From positions 108,973 to 172,972 of the forward strand of contig NZ_MDZC01000112.1 in NCBI RefSeq assembly GCF_001816165.1: DNA of 64,000 nt, read 5' to 3'. The stretch is from Hymenobacter glacialis (lineage in GTDB: Bacteria > Bacteroidota > Bacteroidia > Cytophagales > Hymenobacteraceae). How positions within the stretch are numbered: the first letter of the stretch is position 1; each line of letters starts with the position of its first letter. Positions 51,474 to 60,001 of the stretch are shown one piece after another. The position numbers and the translations under genes are program-made. The notes under the pieces were generated by a model. The model had not been told where the DNA came from and ran no database searches. It saw nothing but the letters and a program-made list of their open reading frames with translations.

Positions 51474-51935
51474 TTATTTCAACGCTTCAAACGTGTACTG
51501 GGCATCGGTCCAGAAAGCGTCCAGGGCAATGAGACGGGGCTTAAAAAACGAGATAAGCGCCGGCCAGTCGTCCCGGTTGAACAGATTCACCGGACTCAGC
51601 TCCTTATAAATGCGGCTGAAGGGCAGGCCCTGCGCATCGGTGGCGTGGGCCTCCCAGGTCCACGCCTCGCCCAGGGTTTCGTGCAGCACGTTCTTCACTT
51701 CCTCAAACTGCTCAAAAAACAGCTCCCGAATGCCCGCGTCCGGATGGGCCAGCTCGATGGCGATGGTGGCCCGGCGGTTGTCGGCCTGCATCCGGAAATA
51801 CACGTGCTTGAGGCCGGTTTTGTAGTTTATCCAGTTGGTGGTGTCGCCTTCGGCCGAAGGCACCGGCGCCATGTACTGGCCAAAAGCCGTCCAGAAAGCC
51901 TGGCGTAGCTGGTTTACTTCTGCTTTGCTATACAT
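51474..51935 (-). CDS. DUF4268-type protein
   Basis: The 153-residue protein begins YSKAEVNQLRQAFWTAFGQY and continues with WINYKTGLKHVYFRMQADNR and FFEQFEEVKNVLHETLGE, the DUF4268 pattern seen in many Bacteroidota stand-alone proteins and at the C-terminus of restriction-like nucleases. The stand-alone function is unknown. No signal peptide. It is a single gene on the minus strand. Confidence 0.85.
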   Translation of the reverse strand: MYSKAEVNQLRQAFWTAFGQYMAPVPSAEGDTTNWINYKTGLKHVYFRMQADNRRATIAIELAHPDAGIRELFFEQFEEVKNVLHETLGEAWTWEAHATDAQGLPFSRIYKELSPVNLFNRDDWPALISFFKPRLIALDAFWTDAQYTFEALK

Positions 51936-52063
51936 CGGAACGAAGACACGAGCCCACCGGAGGCAGGGCCGGGGTGGGCAACTATATAGGCCAAAAAGAA
52001 GGCTCCGGCCGCTACTGGAGCCACCGGAGCCTTGTACTACATTGCTAAGTTAAGAGCCACGCC

Positions 52064-52690
52064 CTACTCCGCTGCCGCAACTTTGCCCTGCAGGAAACCC
52101 ACCAGCACCTCCAGGCCCTTCTCGAAGTGCCGGTTGTTGGGGATTACGATGTCGGCGTAGTGCTTGTAGGGGGCAATAAACTGCTCGTAGGTGGGGGCCA
52201 CGTGGTGGGTGTAGCGGTAGAGCACATCGGCCAGGTCGTAGCCCCGCTCGTCGCGGTCGCGGATGATGCGGCGGTGTAGCTTCACGTGTTCCTGGGCGTC
52301 GATGTACACCTTCAGGTTGAGCAGCTTGGCAATTTCCTCGAAGTGAAACACGAAAATGCCCTCCACCACTACAATGGGCGCCGGCCGAAACACCAGCTCC
52401 TTGGGCGTGGCCGCCGCGTTGTTGAACGTGTACTCCGTGCGCCGCACCTCGTGGCCCTGGCTGATGCGCAGCACGTCGTCGGCGTAGGCCGCGGCGTCGA
52501 TGCTGGCAGGCAAGTCAAAGTTTTCCACCCCTTTGTCGTCGCGCATCTGCTTTTCGCGGGGGTGGTAGTAGTTGTCCTGGGAAATGAGGCAAATCTGGTC
52601 TTCGGGGAAGGCCGCCAACAGCCGGCGCAAAAACGTGGTTTTGCCAGAAGCGCTGCCGCCAGTGATGCCAATAAGATAAGGGGTGTGCAT
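52064..52690 (-). CDS. udk: Uridine kinase
   Basis: The 208-residue enzyme phosphorylates uridine and cytidine for pyrimidine salvage. Walker A GITGGSASGKTTF lies at the N-terminus; ISQDNYYHPR, FDLPASIDA, VVVEGIFVF and RIIRDRDERGYD follow. The ATG at 52688-52690 is chosen over 52699 because the -7 box overlaps the latter. Confidence 0.95.
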   Translation of the reverse strand: MHTPYLIGITGGSASGKTTFLRRLLAAFPEDQICLISQDNYYHPREKQMRDDKGVENFDLPASIDAAAYADDVLRISQGHEVRRTEYTFNNAAATPKELVFRPAPIVVVEGIFVFHFEEIAKLLNLKVYIDAQEHVKLHRRIIRDRDERGYDLADVLYRYTHHVAPTYEQFIAPYKHYADIVIPNNRHFEKGLEVLVGFLQGKVAAAE

Positions 52691-52696
52691 AGCAGG

Positions 52697-52704
52697 CAAA
52701 GATA
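52697..52704 (-). promoter_or_regulatory. -7 box for udk
   Basis: The minus strand reads TATCTTTG, a perfect TAnnTTTG, ending 6 nt before the ATG. A leaderless transcript is expected. Confidence 0.5.
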
Positions 52705-52768
52705 AGGCTACGCGGGATGCGCAACGAAGAGCGGAGCGGGTGCAATCAGAAATACGGCCTTCACGGCC

Positions 52769-53362
52769 TCATCCCGCATTTAAATACGCCAGCAATTTCG
52801 ACACGGCGCGGGCCCGGTGGCTGATGCGGTTTTTTTCAGTGCCGCTCATTTCGGCGAAAGTCCGGCCATCGCCCTCCGTTGGCACAAAGACGGGGTCGTA
52901 GCCAAAGCCGCCCGCGCCTCGGCCCTCTTTTATAATAGTACCGGCTACTTCGCCATCAAACTCGTGCACGGTGCCATCGGCCTGGGCCAGGGCTACCACC
53001 GTGCGGAAGCGCGCCGAGCGGTCGGTGGCTCCGTGCAGCTCCTGCACAAGCTTGGCCACGTTGTCCTCGGCCCGCCGTTGTGGCCCGGCGTAGCGCGCCG
53101 AATACACGCCCGGCTCGCCGTTGAGGGCGCTCACTTCCAGGCCGGTATCGTCGGCGAAGCAGGCTACGCCGTAGTGCTGGAGCACGTACTCGGCCTTCTG
53201 GCGCGCGTTGCCTTCCAGGGTGTCCTGAGTTTCGGGCAACTCTTCCGCACAGCCAATGTCGGCCAGACTCAGCAGCGTGAGGCCGGGTGGCAGCAGCGGC
53301 CGGATTTCATCCAGCTTGTGCGCGTTGTTGGAGGCAAAGCAGAGTTGGTTAGGCGTTGGCAT
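52769..53362 (-). CDS. rdgB: XTP/dITP pyrophosphatase (RdgB/HAM1)
   Basis: The 197-residue enzyme removes non-canonical purine nucleoside triphosphates such as ITP and XTP. Seen: FASNNAHKLDEIRPLL, DTLEGNARQKAEYV, CFADDTGLEVSALNGEPG, GFGYDPVFVPTEGD and FAEMSGTEKNRISHRARA. The ATG at 53360-53362 gives the family N-terminus; the long upstream open frame is non-coding. A -7 box lies 33 nt upstream. Confidence 0.95.
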   Translation of the reverse strand: MPTPNQLCFASNNAHKLDEIRPLLPPGLTLLSLADIGCAEELPETQDTLEGNARQKAEYVLQHYGVACFADDTGLEVSALNGEPGVYSARYAGPQRRAEDNVAKLVQELHGATDRSARFRTVVALAQADGTVHEFDGEVAGTIIKEGRGAGGFGYDPVFVPTEGDGRTFAEMSGTEKNRISHRARAVSKLLAYLNAG

Positions 53363-53395
53363 TTGTATGCGGGAAGTGGAAGGGCAAAGGTGGGG

Positions 53396-53403
53396 CAAAA
53401 GTA
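53396..53403 (-). promoter_or_regulatory. -7 box for rdgB
   Basis: The minus strand reads TACTTTTG, a perfect TAnnTTTG, 33 nt before the chosen start. Confidence 0.55.
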
Positions 53404-53643
53404 GCGCCTTGCGGTGCCCTTCGGCCGGGCCCAGCCACAGGCCGCGCCAGCAAATGGTTCGCAGCGGCTCTCCCATATAAGTATTGCCCGGCGTCATCGG
53501 GACACCACCCGAAACGCGACGGGAGCGCAACGACCCCACCTGCAGCAGTGCCGGGGCCCACTATTCGGCCATTAGGTAGCGGCCATCCAACTCGGCAACG
53601 CCCACTGGCAGCGCTGCTTAGACGAGAATTATTGGGTCCGGAG

Positions 53644-53674
53644 TTGGGTATTTACGAGCTAAGCCGTACTTTTG
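53644..53674 (+). promoter_or_regulatory. Promoter of rpmE2
   Basis: TTG at 53644-53646 and TACTTTTG at 53667-53674 with a 20-nt spacer, a textbook Bacteroidota arrangement. The ATG is 52 nt downstream, as expected for a ribosomal protein gene with a leader. Confidence 0.7.
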
Positions 53675-53726
53675 CAATCCCTTCCGCAAAATCGGCAGGG
53701 TTCAACTGGTAAAACTGGCCCCCGAT

Positions 53727-53996
53727 ATGAAAAAAGAGACCCACCCCGAGTATCAGGAAGTCGTGTTTCAGGACACGTCCTCGGATTTTAAGTTCATCAC
53801 CCGCTCCACGATGAAGCCGACCGACACCATCACGATGGAAGACGGCAAAACCTATCCCCTGGTGAAGATTGAAGTGAGCTCCGCCTCGCACCCCTTCTAC
53901 ACCGGCAAAAACATGTTCATCGACACCGCCGGTCGCGTGGAGAAATTCCGTAGCCGTTACGCCAAGAAAGAGCAGAGCAGCGCCAACAAAGAATAG
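53727..53996 (+). CDS. rpmE2: 50S ribosomal protein L31, type B
   Basis: The 89-residue protein begins KKETHPEYQEVVFQDTSSDF and has SSASHPFYTGK near the middle, the signature of type B L31. It lacks the zinc-binding cysteines of the C+ form (no Cys at all), so it does not need zinc. It is followed by a terminator embedded in heptad repeats. Confidence 0.97.
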   Translation: MKKETHPEYQEVVFQDTSSDFKFITRSTMKPTDTITMEDGKTYPLVKIEVSSASHPFYTGKNMFIDTAGRVEKFRSRYAKKEQSSANKE

Positions 53997-54166
53997 CTTT
54001 CTGTTAGCTATCAGCCTAAAGCTGATGGCTGTTAGCTTCTCAAAACTCCTTCCGGTTCCGCCGGAAGGAGTTTTTTTATGGCCTGAGCTCAGCAGCTTGC
54101 CGTAAATTTGGGTCTGCTCACAAAAAGCTAACCGCTAGCGGCTATTAGCTAACAGCTTTAAAAACA
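53996..54166. repeat. Heptad-periodic inverted repeat around a terminator, copy 6
   Basis: The left arm (about 54000-54040) reads CTGTTAG, CTATCAG, CCTAAAG, CTGATGG, CTGTTAG and the right arm (about 54122-54160) reads AAAAGCT, AACCGCT, AGCGGCT, ATTAGCT, AACAGCT, again 7-nt phased and in opposite orientation. The rpmE2 terminator lies between them. The words differ from other copies, but the plan is the same. Confidence 0.65.
54042..54077 (+). terminator. Rho-independent terminator of rpmE2
   Basis: Stem AACTCCTTCCGG/CCGGAAGGAGTT followed by seven T on the plus strand. Confidence 0.92.
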
Positions 54167-55378
54167 ATGCACGTTCTGCTCTTCGACGACCCGGCCATTC
54201 GGCCGCACCTGTTGCCTTTCACCTTCACGCGGCCGGTTGCGGCGTTGCGCTGCGGCATTCTTACCCTGGCCGAGAAGTGGCAGCACCGTCTGGGGGTTGC
54301 ATCGGTGGGCCACCTCACCCAGCCCTACCTGCAAGCCAAGTTCCCGGCGGGCGACGTGAGCGGCCCGGCCCTCATCATCAACGGCGCCGTGTGCCCCGAC
54401 GACCTGCTCACGCGCCAGGTGCAGGCCCTGCAGCCCGGCCAGGCCCTCTACAGCGACGACCTGCTGGTAGCAGCTTGCGTCGCCGATGCCTCGCAGGTGG
54501 CCGAGCTGATACAGGACGGCCTGCCCGAAACCCGGCAGGTGGCCGAGCCCGTCACCGTAATTAGCCGGCCGTGGCACCTGTTTTTGCGCAACGGCGCCGA
54601 AATCCGCCGCGACTTCGCCCTGCTCACCCACGGCCGTACCTCCGAGCCGGTGAACGACCCGCACACCATTGTGTACGGCGCCGAAAACATATTTATTGAG
54701 CCCGGCGTGAAAATCCGAGCGGCCATTCTCAATGCCGAGGACGGCCCCATTTACCTGGGCAAAAACTCGCAGGTGCACGAGGGCGCCATCATCAAGGGGC
54801 CGCTGGCGCTGTGCGAAGGCTCGCACATCAACGCCGGCGCCAAAATGCGCGGCGACAACACCGTGGGCCCACACTCCAAAGTGGGCGGCGAAGTGGGCAA
54901 CAGCATCCTGCTGGGCTACGCCAACAAGGGCCACGACGGCTACCTGGGCAATTCCGTGATTGGCGAGTGGTGCAACCTAGGCGCCGATACCAACACTTCA
55001 AACCTAAAGAATAACTACGCCTCCGTGAAGGTCTGGAGCCATGTAGCGGCCCGTTTCGTAGATACCGGCCAAACCTTTTGCGGCCTGATGATGGGCGACC
55101 ACAGCAAGTGCGGCATCAACACCATGTTCAACACCGGGACGGTGGTGGGCGTGGGGGCCAATATTTTCGGGGCGGGTTTCCCGCGCACGTTCATCCCAAG
55201 CTTCAGCTGGGGCGGCGCGGCTGGTTTCGAGACCTTCAAGCTGCCCAAAGTAGCCGAAGTGGCCGAGCGGGTAATGGCCCGGCGCGCCTTGCCTTATGAT
55301 GAGGTGGAGCAGGGAATCATGCAGGTGGTTTTTGATGAAACCGCCAAGGATAGAATCTGGGAAAAGGCCAACGCATGA
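54167..55378 (+). CDS. GlmU-family sugar nucleotidyltransferase-like protein
   Basis: The 403-residue protein begins with LLPFTFTRPVAALRCGILTL, the N-terminus of the Bacteroidota GlmU-like family, followed by a left-handed beta-helix region (about 180-350) with hexapeptide-like repeats and VGPHSKVGGEV, NSVIGEWCNLGADTNTSNLK. It may make or acetylate a nucleotide sugar for the envelope; whether it replaces GlmU is unknown. Its TGA overlaps the ATG of holB (ATGA), so the two are translationally coupled. Confidence 0.88.
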   Translation: MHVLLFDDPAIRPHLLPFTFTRPVAALRCGILTLAEKWQHRLGVASVGHLTQPYLQAKFPAGDVSGPALIINGAVCPDDLLTRQVQALQPGQALYSDDLLVAACVADASQVAELIQDGLPETRQVAEPVTVISRPWHLFLRNGAEIRRDFALLTHGRTSEPVNDPHTIVYGAENIFIEPGVKIRAAILNAEDGPIYLGKNSQVHEGAIIKGPLALCEGSHINAGAKMRGDNTVGPHSKVGGEVGNSILLGYANKGHDGYLGNSVIGEWCNLGADTNTSNLKNNYASVKVWSHVAARFVDTGQTFCGLMMGDHSKCGINTMFNTGTVVGVGANIFGAGFPRTFIPSFSWGGAAGFETFKLPKVAEVAERVMARRALPYDEVEQGIMQVVFDETAKDRIWEKANA

Positions 55379-56505
55379 CCTTCGCCGAAATCCCCAACCA
55401 AGCGGCCGTGAAGCAGCTCCTGCGCCAGTCGGTGCAGCGGCAGCACGTGGCGCATGCCCAGCTTTTCCGGGGCAGCGAGGGCGGCGCGGCGTTGGCCCTG
55501 GCCCTGGCCTACGCGCAATTCCTGAACTGCGAAGCGCGCCCCGCCGATGCCGAGGATAGCTGCGGCCACTGCCCGGCCTGCACCAAGACCGCCAAGCTGG
55601 CCCACCCCGACCTCAACTTCGTGCTGCCCGTGACCACTACCAAAGCGGTGACCAAGGATGCGGTGAGCAGCAAGTTCATGGCCGAGTGGCGCACCTTCGT
55701 GCTCGACAACCCCTATCAGGGCCTCAACGACTGGATGCAGCACATTGGGGCTGAAAACAAGCAGGGCAACATCTCCAAGGACGAAGCCGTGCAAATCCTC
55801 AAGCTGGTGAGCCTGAAGGCCTTTGAGGCCCGCTTCAAAATCGTCATTCTCTGGCTGCCCGAGCTCATGCACCCGGCCGCCGCCAACGCCGTGCTCAAGC
55901 TGCTGGAGGAGCCTCCGCCTTCCACCATCTTCCTGCTGGTGAGTTTCGCGCCCGAGCAGCTGCTGCCCACCATCATCAGCCGGGTGCAGCCGGTGGTGGT
56001 GCGCCCGTTCTCGGAAAACGACATCACCGACTACCTCCACGGCCACTACCACGTGCCCGAGGCCAAGGCCCGCCAAGTGGCGCAGCTGGCCGATGGTAGC
56101 CTGGGCGCCGCCATCGCCAGCCGCGACGCTAACGCCGACCATAACTACTTCGAGTTCTTCGTGAAATGGATGCGCATGGCCTACAGCTACAAAGCGGCCG
56201 ATATCCTGAAGCAGAGCGAGGAATTTCAGAAGCTGGGCCGCGAAAGCCAGAAGGAGCTGCTGAGCTACGCGCTGGGCTTGATACGCAAAGTGTTACTCTT
56301 TGGTATCGACCCGAAATTTGTGCCCCACCTGCCGGCCGGGGAGCAGGATTTTGTGACCAAATTCTCCAAGCTGGTAACGCCCCGCAACGCCGACCTGTTG
56401 ACCAAAGAGCTGACCGATGCGCACTACCACATCGAGCGCAATGCCAACCCCCGAATGGTATTCGTGGACAGCTCCCTGCGACTGGGCGGTTTTATGAAGG
56501 TTTGA
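55375..56505 (+). CDS. holB: DNA polymerase III subunit delta prime
   Basis: The 376-residue clamp-loader subunit has the AAA+ fold with a Cys4-type zinc module (CEARPADAEDSCGHCPACTK) and the SRC-like IISRVQPVVVRPF. The P-loop position reads RGSEGGAALALALA, without the GKT of a functional Walker A, as usual for delta prime. Start ATG overlaps the previous stop by 4 nt. The clamp loader's other subunits lie outside the window. Confidence 0.92.
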   Translation: MTFAEIPNQAAVKQLLRQSVQRQHVAHAQLFRGSEGGAALALALAYAQFLNCEARPADAEDSCGHCPACTKTAKLAHPDLNFVLPVTTTKAVTKDAVSSKFMAEWRTFVLDNPYQGLNDWMQHIGAENKQGNISKDEAVQILKLVSLKAFEARFKIVILWLPELMHPAAANAVLKLLEEPPPSTIFLLVSFAPEQLLPTIISRVQPVVVRPFSENDITDYLHGHYHVPEAKARQVAQLADGSLGAAIASRDANADHNYFEFFVKWMRMAYSYKAADILKQSEEFQKLGRESQKELLSYALGLIRKVLLFGIDPKFVPHLPAGEQDFVTKFSKLVTPRNADLLTKELTDAHYHIERNANPRMVFVDSSLRLGGFMKV

Positions 56506-56509
56506 AGAC

Positions 56510-56659
56510 TGTCATGCTGACGAAGGAAGCATCTTGTCACTGAAGTAGTTATTAAAAGAAATAAGAACATCATGCTGAGCGCAGCCGAAGCATCTCTACT
56601 GCAACACTAATCACAGTTACTACTGCGGTAGAGATGCTTCGGCTGCGCTCAGCATGACG
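56510..56659. repeat. Dispersed long palindrome, copy 8, plus a lone half arm
   Basis: A full copy (arms 56568-56599 and 56628-56659, core GCTGAGCGCAGCCGAAGCAT, one mismatch near the outer end) follows a solitary arm-like sequence at 56513-56538 (TCATGCTGACGAAGGAAGCA). The group lies 3' of holB and 21 nt before hemC. Confidence 0.87.
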
Positions 56660-56680
56660 GTCTAACGATTACATCCAACT

Positions 56681-57604
56681 ATGACCATTCGTCTCGCTAC
56701 CCGTGCCAGCCGCCTCGCCATGTGGCAAACCGAACACGTGGCCAGCCTGCTCCAGAAAGCTGGTTTTGCTACCAAAATCGTACCCATGCAAACCACCGGC
56801 GATGCTATCCAGGACCGGTCGCTGGCCAAAATAGGGGCCAAGGGCGTATTTACCGAAGAGCTGGAAGTGAGCCTGCGCCGGGGCGAGACGCACCTGGCCG
56901 TGCACTCGGCCAAAGACGTGCAAAGCACCATCCCGGCCGACCTGGAACTGCTCGCGTTCCTGGAGCGGGAGCAGGTAAATGATGTGGTGCTGAGCTTCAA
57001 CGAGGCGTTTTCGTTGGATAAACCCGGCATTGTGTTGGGCACCAGCAGCACCCGCCGCAAGGCCCAGCTTCGGCGTTTCTACCCCGAAGCCAGCACCGCC
57101 GAAGCCCGCGGCAACCTCCAGACTCGCCTCCGCAAGCTGGAGGAAGGGCAATTTGATGCGCTGGTGCTGGCCTACGCCGGCGTGCACCGCATGGGCTACC
57201 ACCACCTGGTGCGCGCCACCCTGCCCACCCACCGGTTTGTGCCCGCCACCGGCCAGGGCAGCATCGCCATCGAGTGCGCTGCCAGCCTCGACGAAGGCCT
57301 CAAAGCTCAGCTTAAAGCGGCTCTGGACCACCCCGAAACCCACACCTGCCTGCTGGCCGAACGCTCCTTTCTGCACACCATGGAGGGCGGGTGCAGCATC
57401 CCGTCCTTCGCCCTCGCCACCCTGGCTGGCGGCGTGGTCCGGCTGCACGGCGGCCTCATCAGCCTCAGCGGCGAGGAATACGTGGAGGAAATTCAGGAAG
57501 CTCCCGCCGCTGATGTGCTGGCGCTGGGCATCGCCGTGGCCGACTCGGTACTGAACCGGGGCGGGCGCGAGATATTGGCCAGCATCCGCCAGCACCGGGG
57601 CTAG
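56681..57604 (+). CDS. hemC: Hydroxymethylbilane synthase (porphobilinogen deaminase)
   Basis: The 307-residue heme-pathway enzyme polymerises four porphobilinogens. Seen: TIRLATRASRLAMWQTEHV, HSAKDVQSTIPADLELL, GTSSTRRKAQLRRF, GQGSIAIEC and the dipyrromethane-cofactor Cys in EGGCSIPSF. Length and start are normal. Other hem genes are not in the window. Confidence 0.96.
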   Translation: MTIRLATRASRLAMWQTEHVASLLQKAGFATKIVPMQTTGDAIQDRSLAKIGAKGVFTEELEVSLRRGETHLAVHSAKDVQSTIPADLELLAFLEREQVNDVVLSFNEAFSLDKPGIVLGTSSTRRKAQLRRFYPEASTAEARGNLQTRLRKLEEGQFDALVLAYAGVHRMGYHHLVRATLPTHRFVPATGQGSIAIECAASLDEGLKAQLKAALDHPETHTCLLAERSFLHTMEGGCSIPSFALATLAGGVVRLHGGLISLSGEEYVEEIQEAPAADVLALGIAVADSVLNRGGREILASIRQHRG

Positions 57605-57634
57605 CTGTTCAATGCCGCTGTTCGGTGCTGGCTG

Positions 57635-57642
57635 TATTTTTG
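57635..57642 (+). promoter_or_regulatory. -7 box for the cyclophilin gene
   Basis: TATTTTTG, a perfect TAnnTTTG, 28 nt before the ATG at 57671. Confidence 0.55.
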
Positions 57643-57670
57643 CCATTGTTTTTATTTCATTATACCTGCT

Positions 57671-58327
57671 ATGAATTTCTCCTTTCAACGCCTGGGCCTG
57701 TTGTTTCTGGCCCTACTATGGCTAGTCGGCCCGGTTCTGGCTGCCAGCAAACCCGGCAATCCCGGCAAAAAAAGTAACAAGGACGAGGTAGTGACCGTCA
57801 CCACCTCGCAGGGCGTCATTCGACTGATTTTATTTGACGACACCCCGCGGCACAAAGAGAATTTCCTGAAGAAAGCCAAGGGTGGTTTCTACAACGGCAC
57901 CACGTTTCACCGCGTCATTCCCGGGTTTATGATTCAGGGCGGCGATGCCAATTCCAAAGACGCTGACCCGAGCAACGACGGCCTGGGCCAGCCCGGCGAG
58001 GGCACCATTCCTGCGGAAATCAGCGCCGGGCACCAGCACAATTTTGGGGCCCTGGCCGCTGCCCGCCAGGGCGACTTTGCCAATCCCGAGCGGGCCAGCA
58101 GCGCCAGCCAGTTTTACCTCGTCGAGAACCGGGAAGGAACCCACTTTCTCGACGGGCAGTACACCGTTTTTGGCCAGGTGATACAGGGCCTGGATGTAAT
58201 CAGTAAAATCGCGGCTCTCTCCCGCGATGGTCGCGACCGCCCCATTGCGGACATCAAAATGACCCTGAAGGTGGACAAGCTCAAGCGCAAGAAAATAGCG
58301 GAGCTGTACGGCTATACGTACCGCTGA
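57671..58327 (+). CDS. Exported cyclophilin-type peptidyl-prolyl isomerase
   Basis: The 218-residue protein has a signal peptide (LGLLFLALLWLVGPVLAASK) followed by a cyclophilin domain: GVIRLILFDDTPRHKENFL, FYNGTTFHRVIPGFMIQGG, AARQGDFANPERASSASQFYL, VFGQVIQGLDVI. Catalytic Arg (HRVIPGF) and the FxxQ-type segment are present, with a longer loop than in E. coli PpiB. It is a third periplasmic prolyl isomerase of the window and belongs to a different fold from the parvulins at 7-11 kb. Confidence 0.93.
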   Translation: MNFSFQRLGLLFLALLWLVGPVLAASKPGNPGKKSNKDEVVTVTTSQGVIRLILFDDTPRHKENFLKKAKGGFYNGTTFHRVIPGFMIQGGDANSKDADPSNDGLGQPGEGTIPAEISAGHQHNFGALAAARQGDFANPERASSASQFYLVENREGTHFLDGQYTVFGQVIQGLDVISKIAALSRDGRDRPIADIKMTLKVDKLKRKKIAELYGYTYR

Positions 58328-58367
58328 CTCACTCTTTAATAACCAATAGACTAAGCCCGCAGCAACC

Positions 58368-59273
58368 ATGAAATTCCTCCTCACGGGCACCAATGGACTG
58401 CTGGGCCAGAAACTGGTGGGGCGGCTCCGGCAGCAGGCCGGGGTGGAGCTGGTAGCCACCTCGCGCGGTGCCAACAAGCTTGCCGGGCTCTACCCCGACG
58501 TGCGCTTTCTGACCCTGGACGTGACCGATGCCGCCCAGGTGCGGCGCGTGCTGGCGCAGGAGCGCCCCACCCACCTTATCCACACAGCGGCCATGACCAA
58601 TGTGGATGAGTGCGAGCTGCACCCGGCCGCGTGCTGGCTGCAAAACGTGACAGCCGTGGAAAACCTGGTGCAGGCCTGCACGGAGCACGCCGTTCACCTC
58701 ACGCACCTGAGCACCGACTTTGTTTTCAGCGGCAGCGCCGGGCCCTTATCCGAGGAGGCCGTGCCCGGCCCAATCAACGTGTATGGCGAAAGCAAGCTGG
58801 CCGCCGAGCGGGCGGTGCAGGGCAGTGCCAGTCCGTGGGCCATTGCCCGCACCGTGCTGGTGTATGGGGTGGCCCACGACTACGGCCGCACCAACATCGT
58901 GCTGTGGGTGCGGGATTCCCTGCGCGCCGGCACCCCCATTAAGGTAGTGGCTGACCAGTGGCGCACGCCCACCCTGGCCGAGGACCTGGCCGAAGGCTGC
59001 TGGCTGCTGGCCCACCATAGCGCACAGGGCATCTACCACCTCAGCGGCTACGAAATGCTGACACCGTACGACATGGCGGTGCACGTGGCCGACTATTTTG
59101 GGCTTGATAAACGCTTGCTTACCAAAGTAGATGCCAGCACGTTTTCGCAACCGGCCCGGCGCCCGGCCCGCACGGGCTTCCTCATCGGTAAGGCCCGCCG
59201 CGAATTGGGCTATGCCCCACGCACGTTTGCCGAAGGCGTGGCCCTCGTAGCAGTCCAAAACCCTGTGAATTGA
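58368..59273 (+). CDS. RmlD-like NAD(P)-dependent sugar reductase
   Basis: The 301-residue extended SDR has the cofactor motif TGTNGLLGQKL at the N-terminus, HTAAMTNVDECE, STDFVFSG and the catalytic YGESK, then DQWRTPTLAEDLAEG. This is the RmlD (dTDP-4-dehydrorhamnose reductase) substrate-binding group, though no other rhamnose genes lie nearby, so the real substrate is open. It follows the cyclophilin with a 40-nt gap. Confidence 0.88.
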   Translation: MKFLLTGTNGLLGQKLVGRLRQQAGVELVATSRGANKLAGLYPDVRFLTLDVTDAAQVRRVLAQERPTHLIHTAAMTNVDECELHPAACWLQNVTAVENLVQACTEHAVHLTHLSTDFVFSGSAGPLSEEAVPGPINVYGESKLAAERAVQGSASPWAIARTVLVYGVAHDYGRTNIVLWVRDSLRAGTPIKVVADQWRTPTLAEDLAEGCWLLAHHSAQGIYHLSGYEMLTPYDMAVHVADYFGLDKRLLTKVDASTFSQPARRPARTGFLIGKARRELGYAPRTFAEGVALVAVQNPVN

Positions 59274-59281
59274 GTAAAAAA

Positions 59282-59308
59282 TAACCCGCCGGGGTAGACG
59301 GCGGGTTA
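59282..59308 (-). terminator. Terminator-like hairpin read from the minus strand
   Basis: Stem TAACCCGCC/GGCGGGTTA. The run of six T lies on the minus-strand exit side (59276-59281 are A on plus), so it ends a transcript coming from the right, i.e. the small gene at 59437 or the ABC unit. It also follows the RmlD-like gene directly. Confidence 0.75.
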
Positions 59309-59436
59309 AAACTCAACAGGGGTAGCCAGTGAGCAGAAATTACAATACCTGGATAGAATGGGTAGAGAAGTAAGTCGGATAGGATGAGTTAGAAGCTGAA
59401 AAAGTAACAGGCTGGATTAGTAGCGGGAAAGGAAAT

Positions 59437-59598
59437 TCAAGACTGGGGCCACACGCCCACCAGCAGGCCGCCTACCATCACGGCAGTGCGGGCATGTAGC
59501 GCGGCTTCGGCCAGTGCACGGGGCACAATCATACCGTCGGGGGTAACAAAGTCGACACCAACCGAGGCAGTGTGAGCGGGCTGAACAAGCGTATTCAT
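59437..59598 (-). CDS. Small protein of unknown function
   Basis: The ATG at 59596-59598 gives 53 residues, with an N-terminal Thr/Pro-containing half (LVQPAHTASVGVDFVTPDG) and a hydrophobic C-terminal half (ARTAVMVGGLLVGVWPQS). An in-frame ATG at 59640 would add 14 residues. A minus-strand terminator lies 128 nt downstream. I do not recognise it; peptide precursor, membrane-tail peptide or false frame are all possible. Confidence 0.4.
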   Translation of the reverse strand: MNTLVQPAHTASVGVDFVTPDGMIVPRALAEAALHARTAVMVGGLLVGVWPQS

Positions 59599-60001
59599 AC
59601 GCCTGGCAGTGACTAGAGAGGGATAAATAAGCAGATACATAACAAATTAGGTAGAGAGAGGAGAGCAAGTAGGGTGGCATTACAGGACGAGTCATCCGTA
59701 AGGCCATACAATGTTACAGGCGCTTTGTGTCTAGAAAAAGGACATAACTACTGAAAATGAGACAAGCAAAACCTGTTATTTCTGCTGAAAAAACACAATT
59801 AATTGCTCCTTAAAACCGAGTTTTATATATGCTTCTGCAGTGATATGTTTAGTCAACGATTTGATTTGCACCAAATAGCGTCGTGCTTGTAAAGGACAGG
59901 TTTAAGGTTGTATCACTCGAAAAAAACACGCATTTGTGACATTGGGACCCCTCTCACCACCCCAGATTGCGACCTTTTTTTTGCGGGCTTGAGCCTCAAC
60001 A
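59599..60001. other. 403-bp AT-rich intergenic region
   Basis: No coding frame of note. The part from 59700 to 59900 is clearly more AT-rich than the genome average here. A minus-strand TAATTTG at about 59643-59649 resembles a -7 box one base short and could serve the small gene. A T8 run at 59972-59980 has no matching stem. Nothing else stands out. Confidence 0.55.

Larger units (their letters stand above)
53363..53726. other. 364-bp divergent intergenic region
   Basis: This region separates rdgB (minus) from rpmE2 (plus). It holds the rdgB -7 box TACTTTTG (53396-53403, minus) and the rpmE2 promoter (53644-53674). The middle (about 53420-53630) shows no good ORF, repeat or hairpin that I can see. 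Confidence 0.6.
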
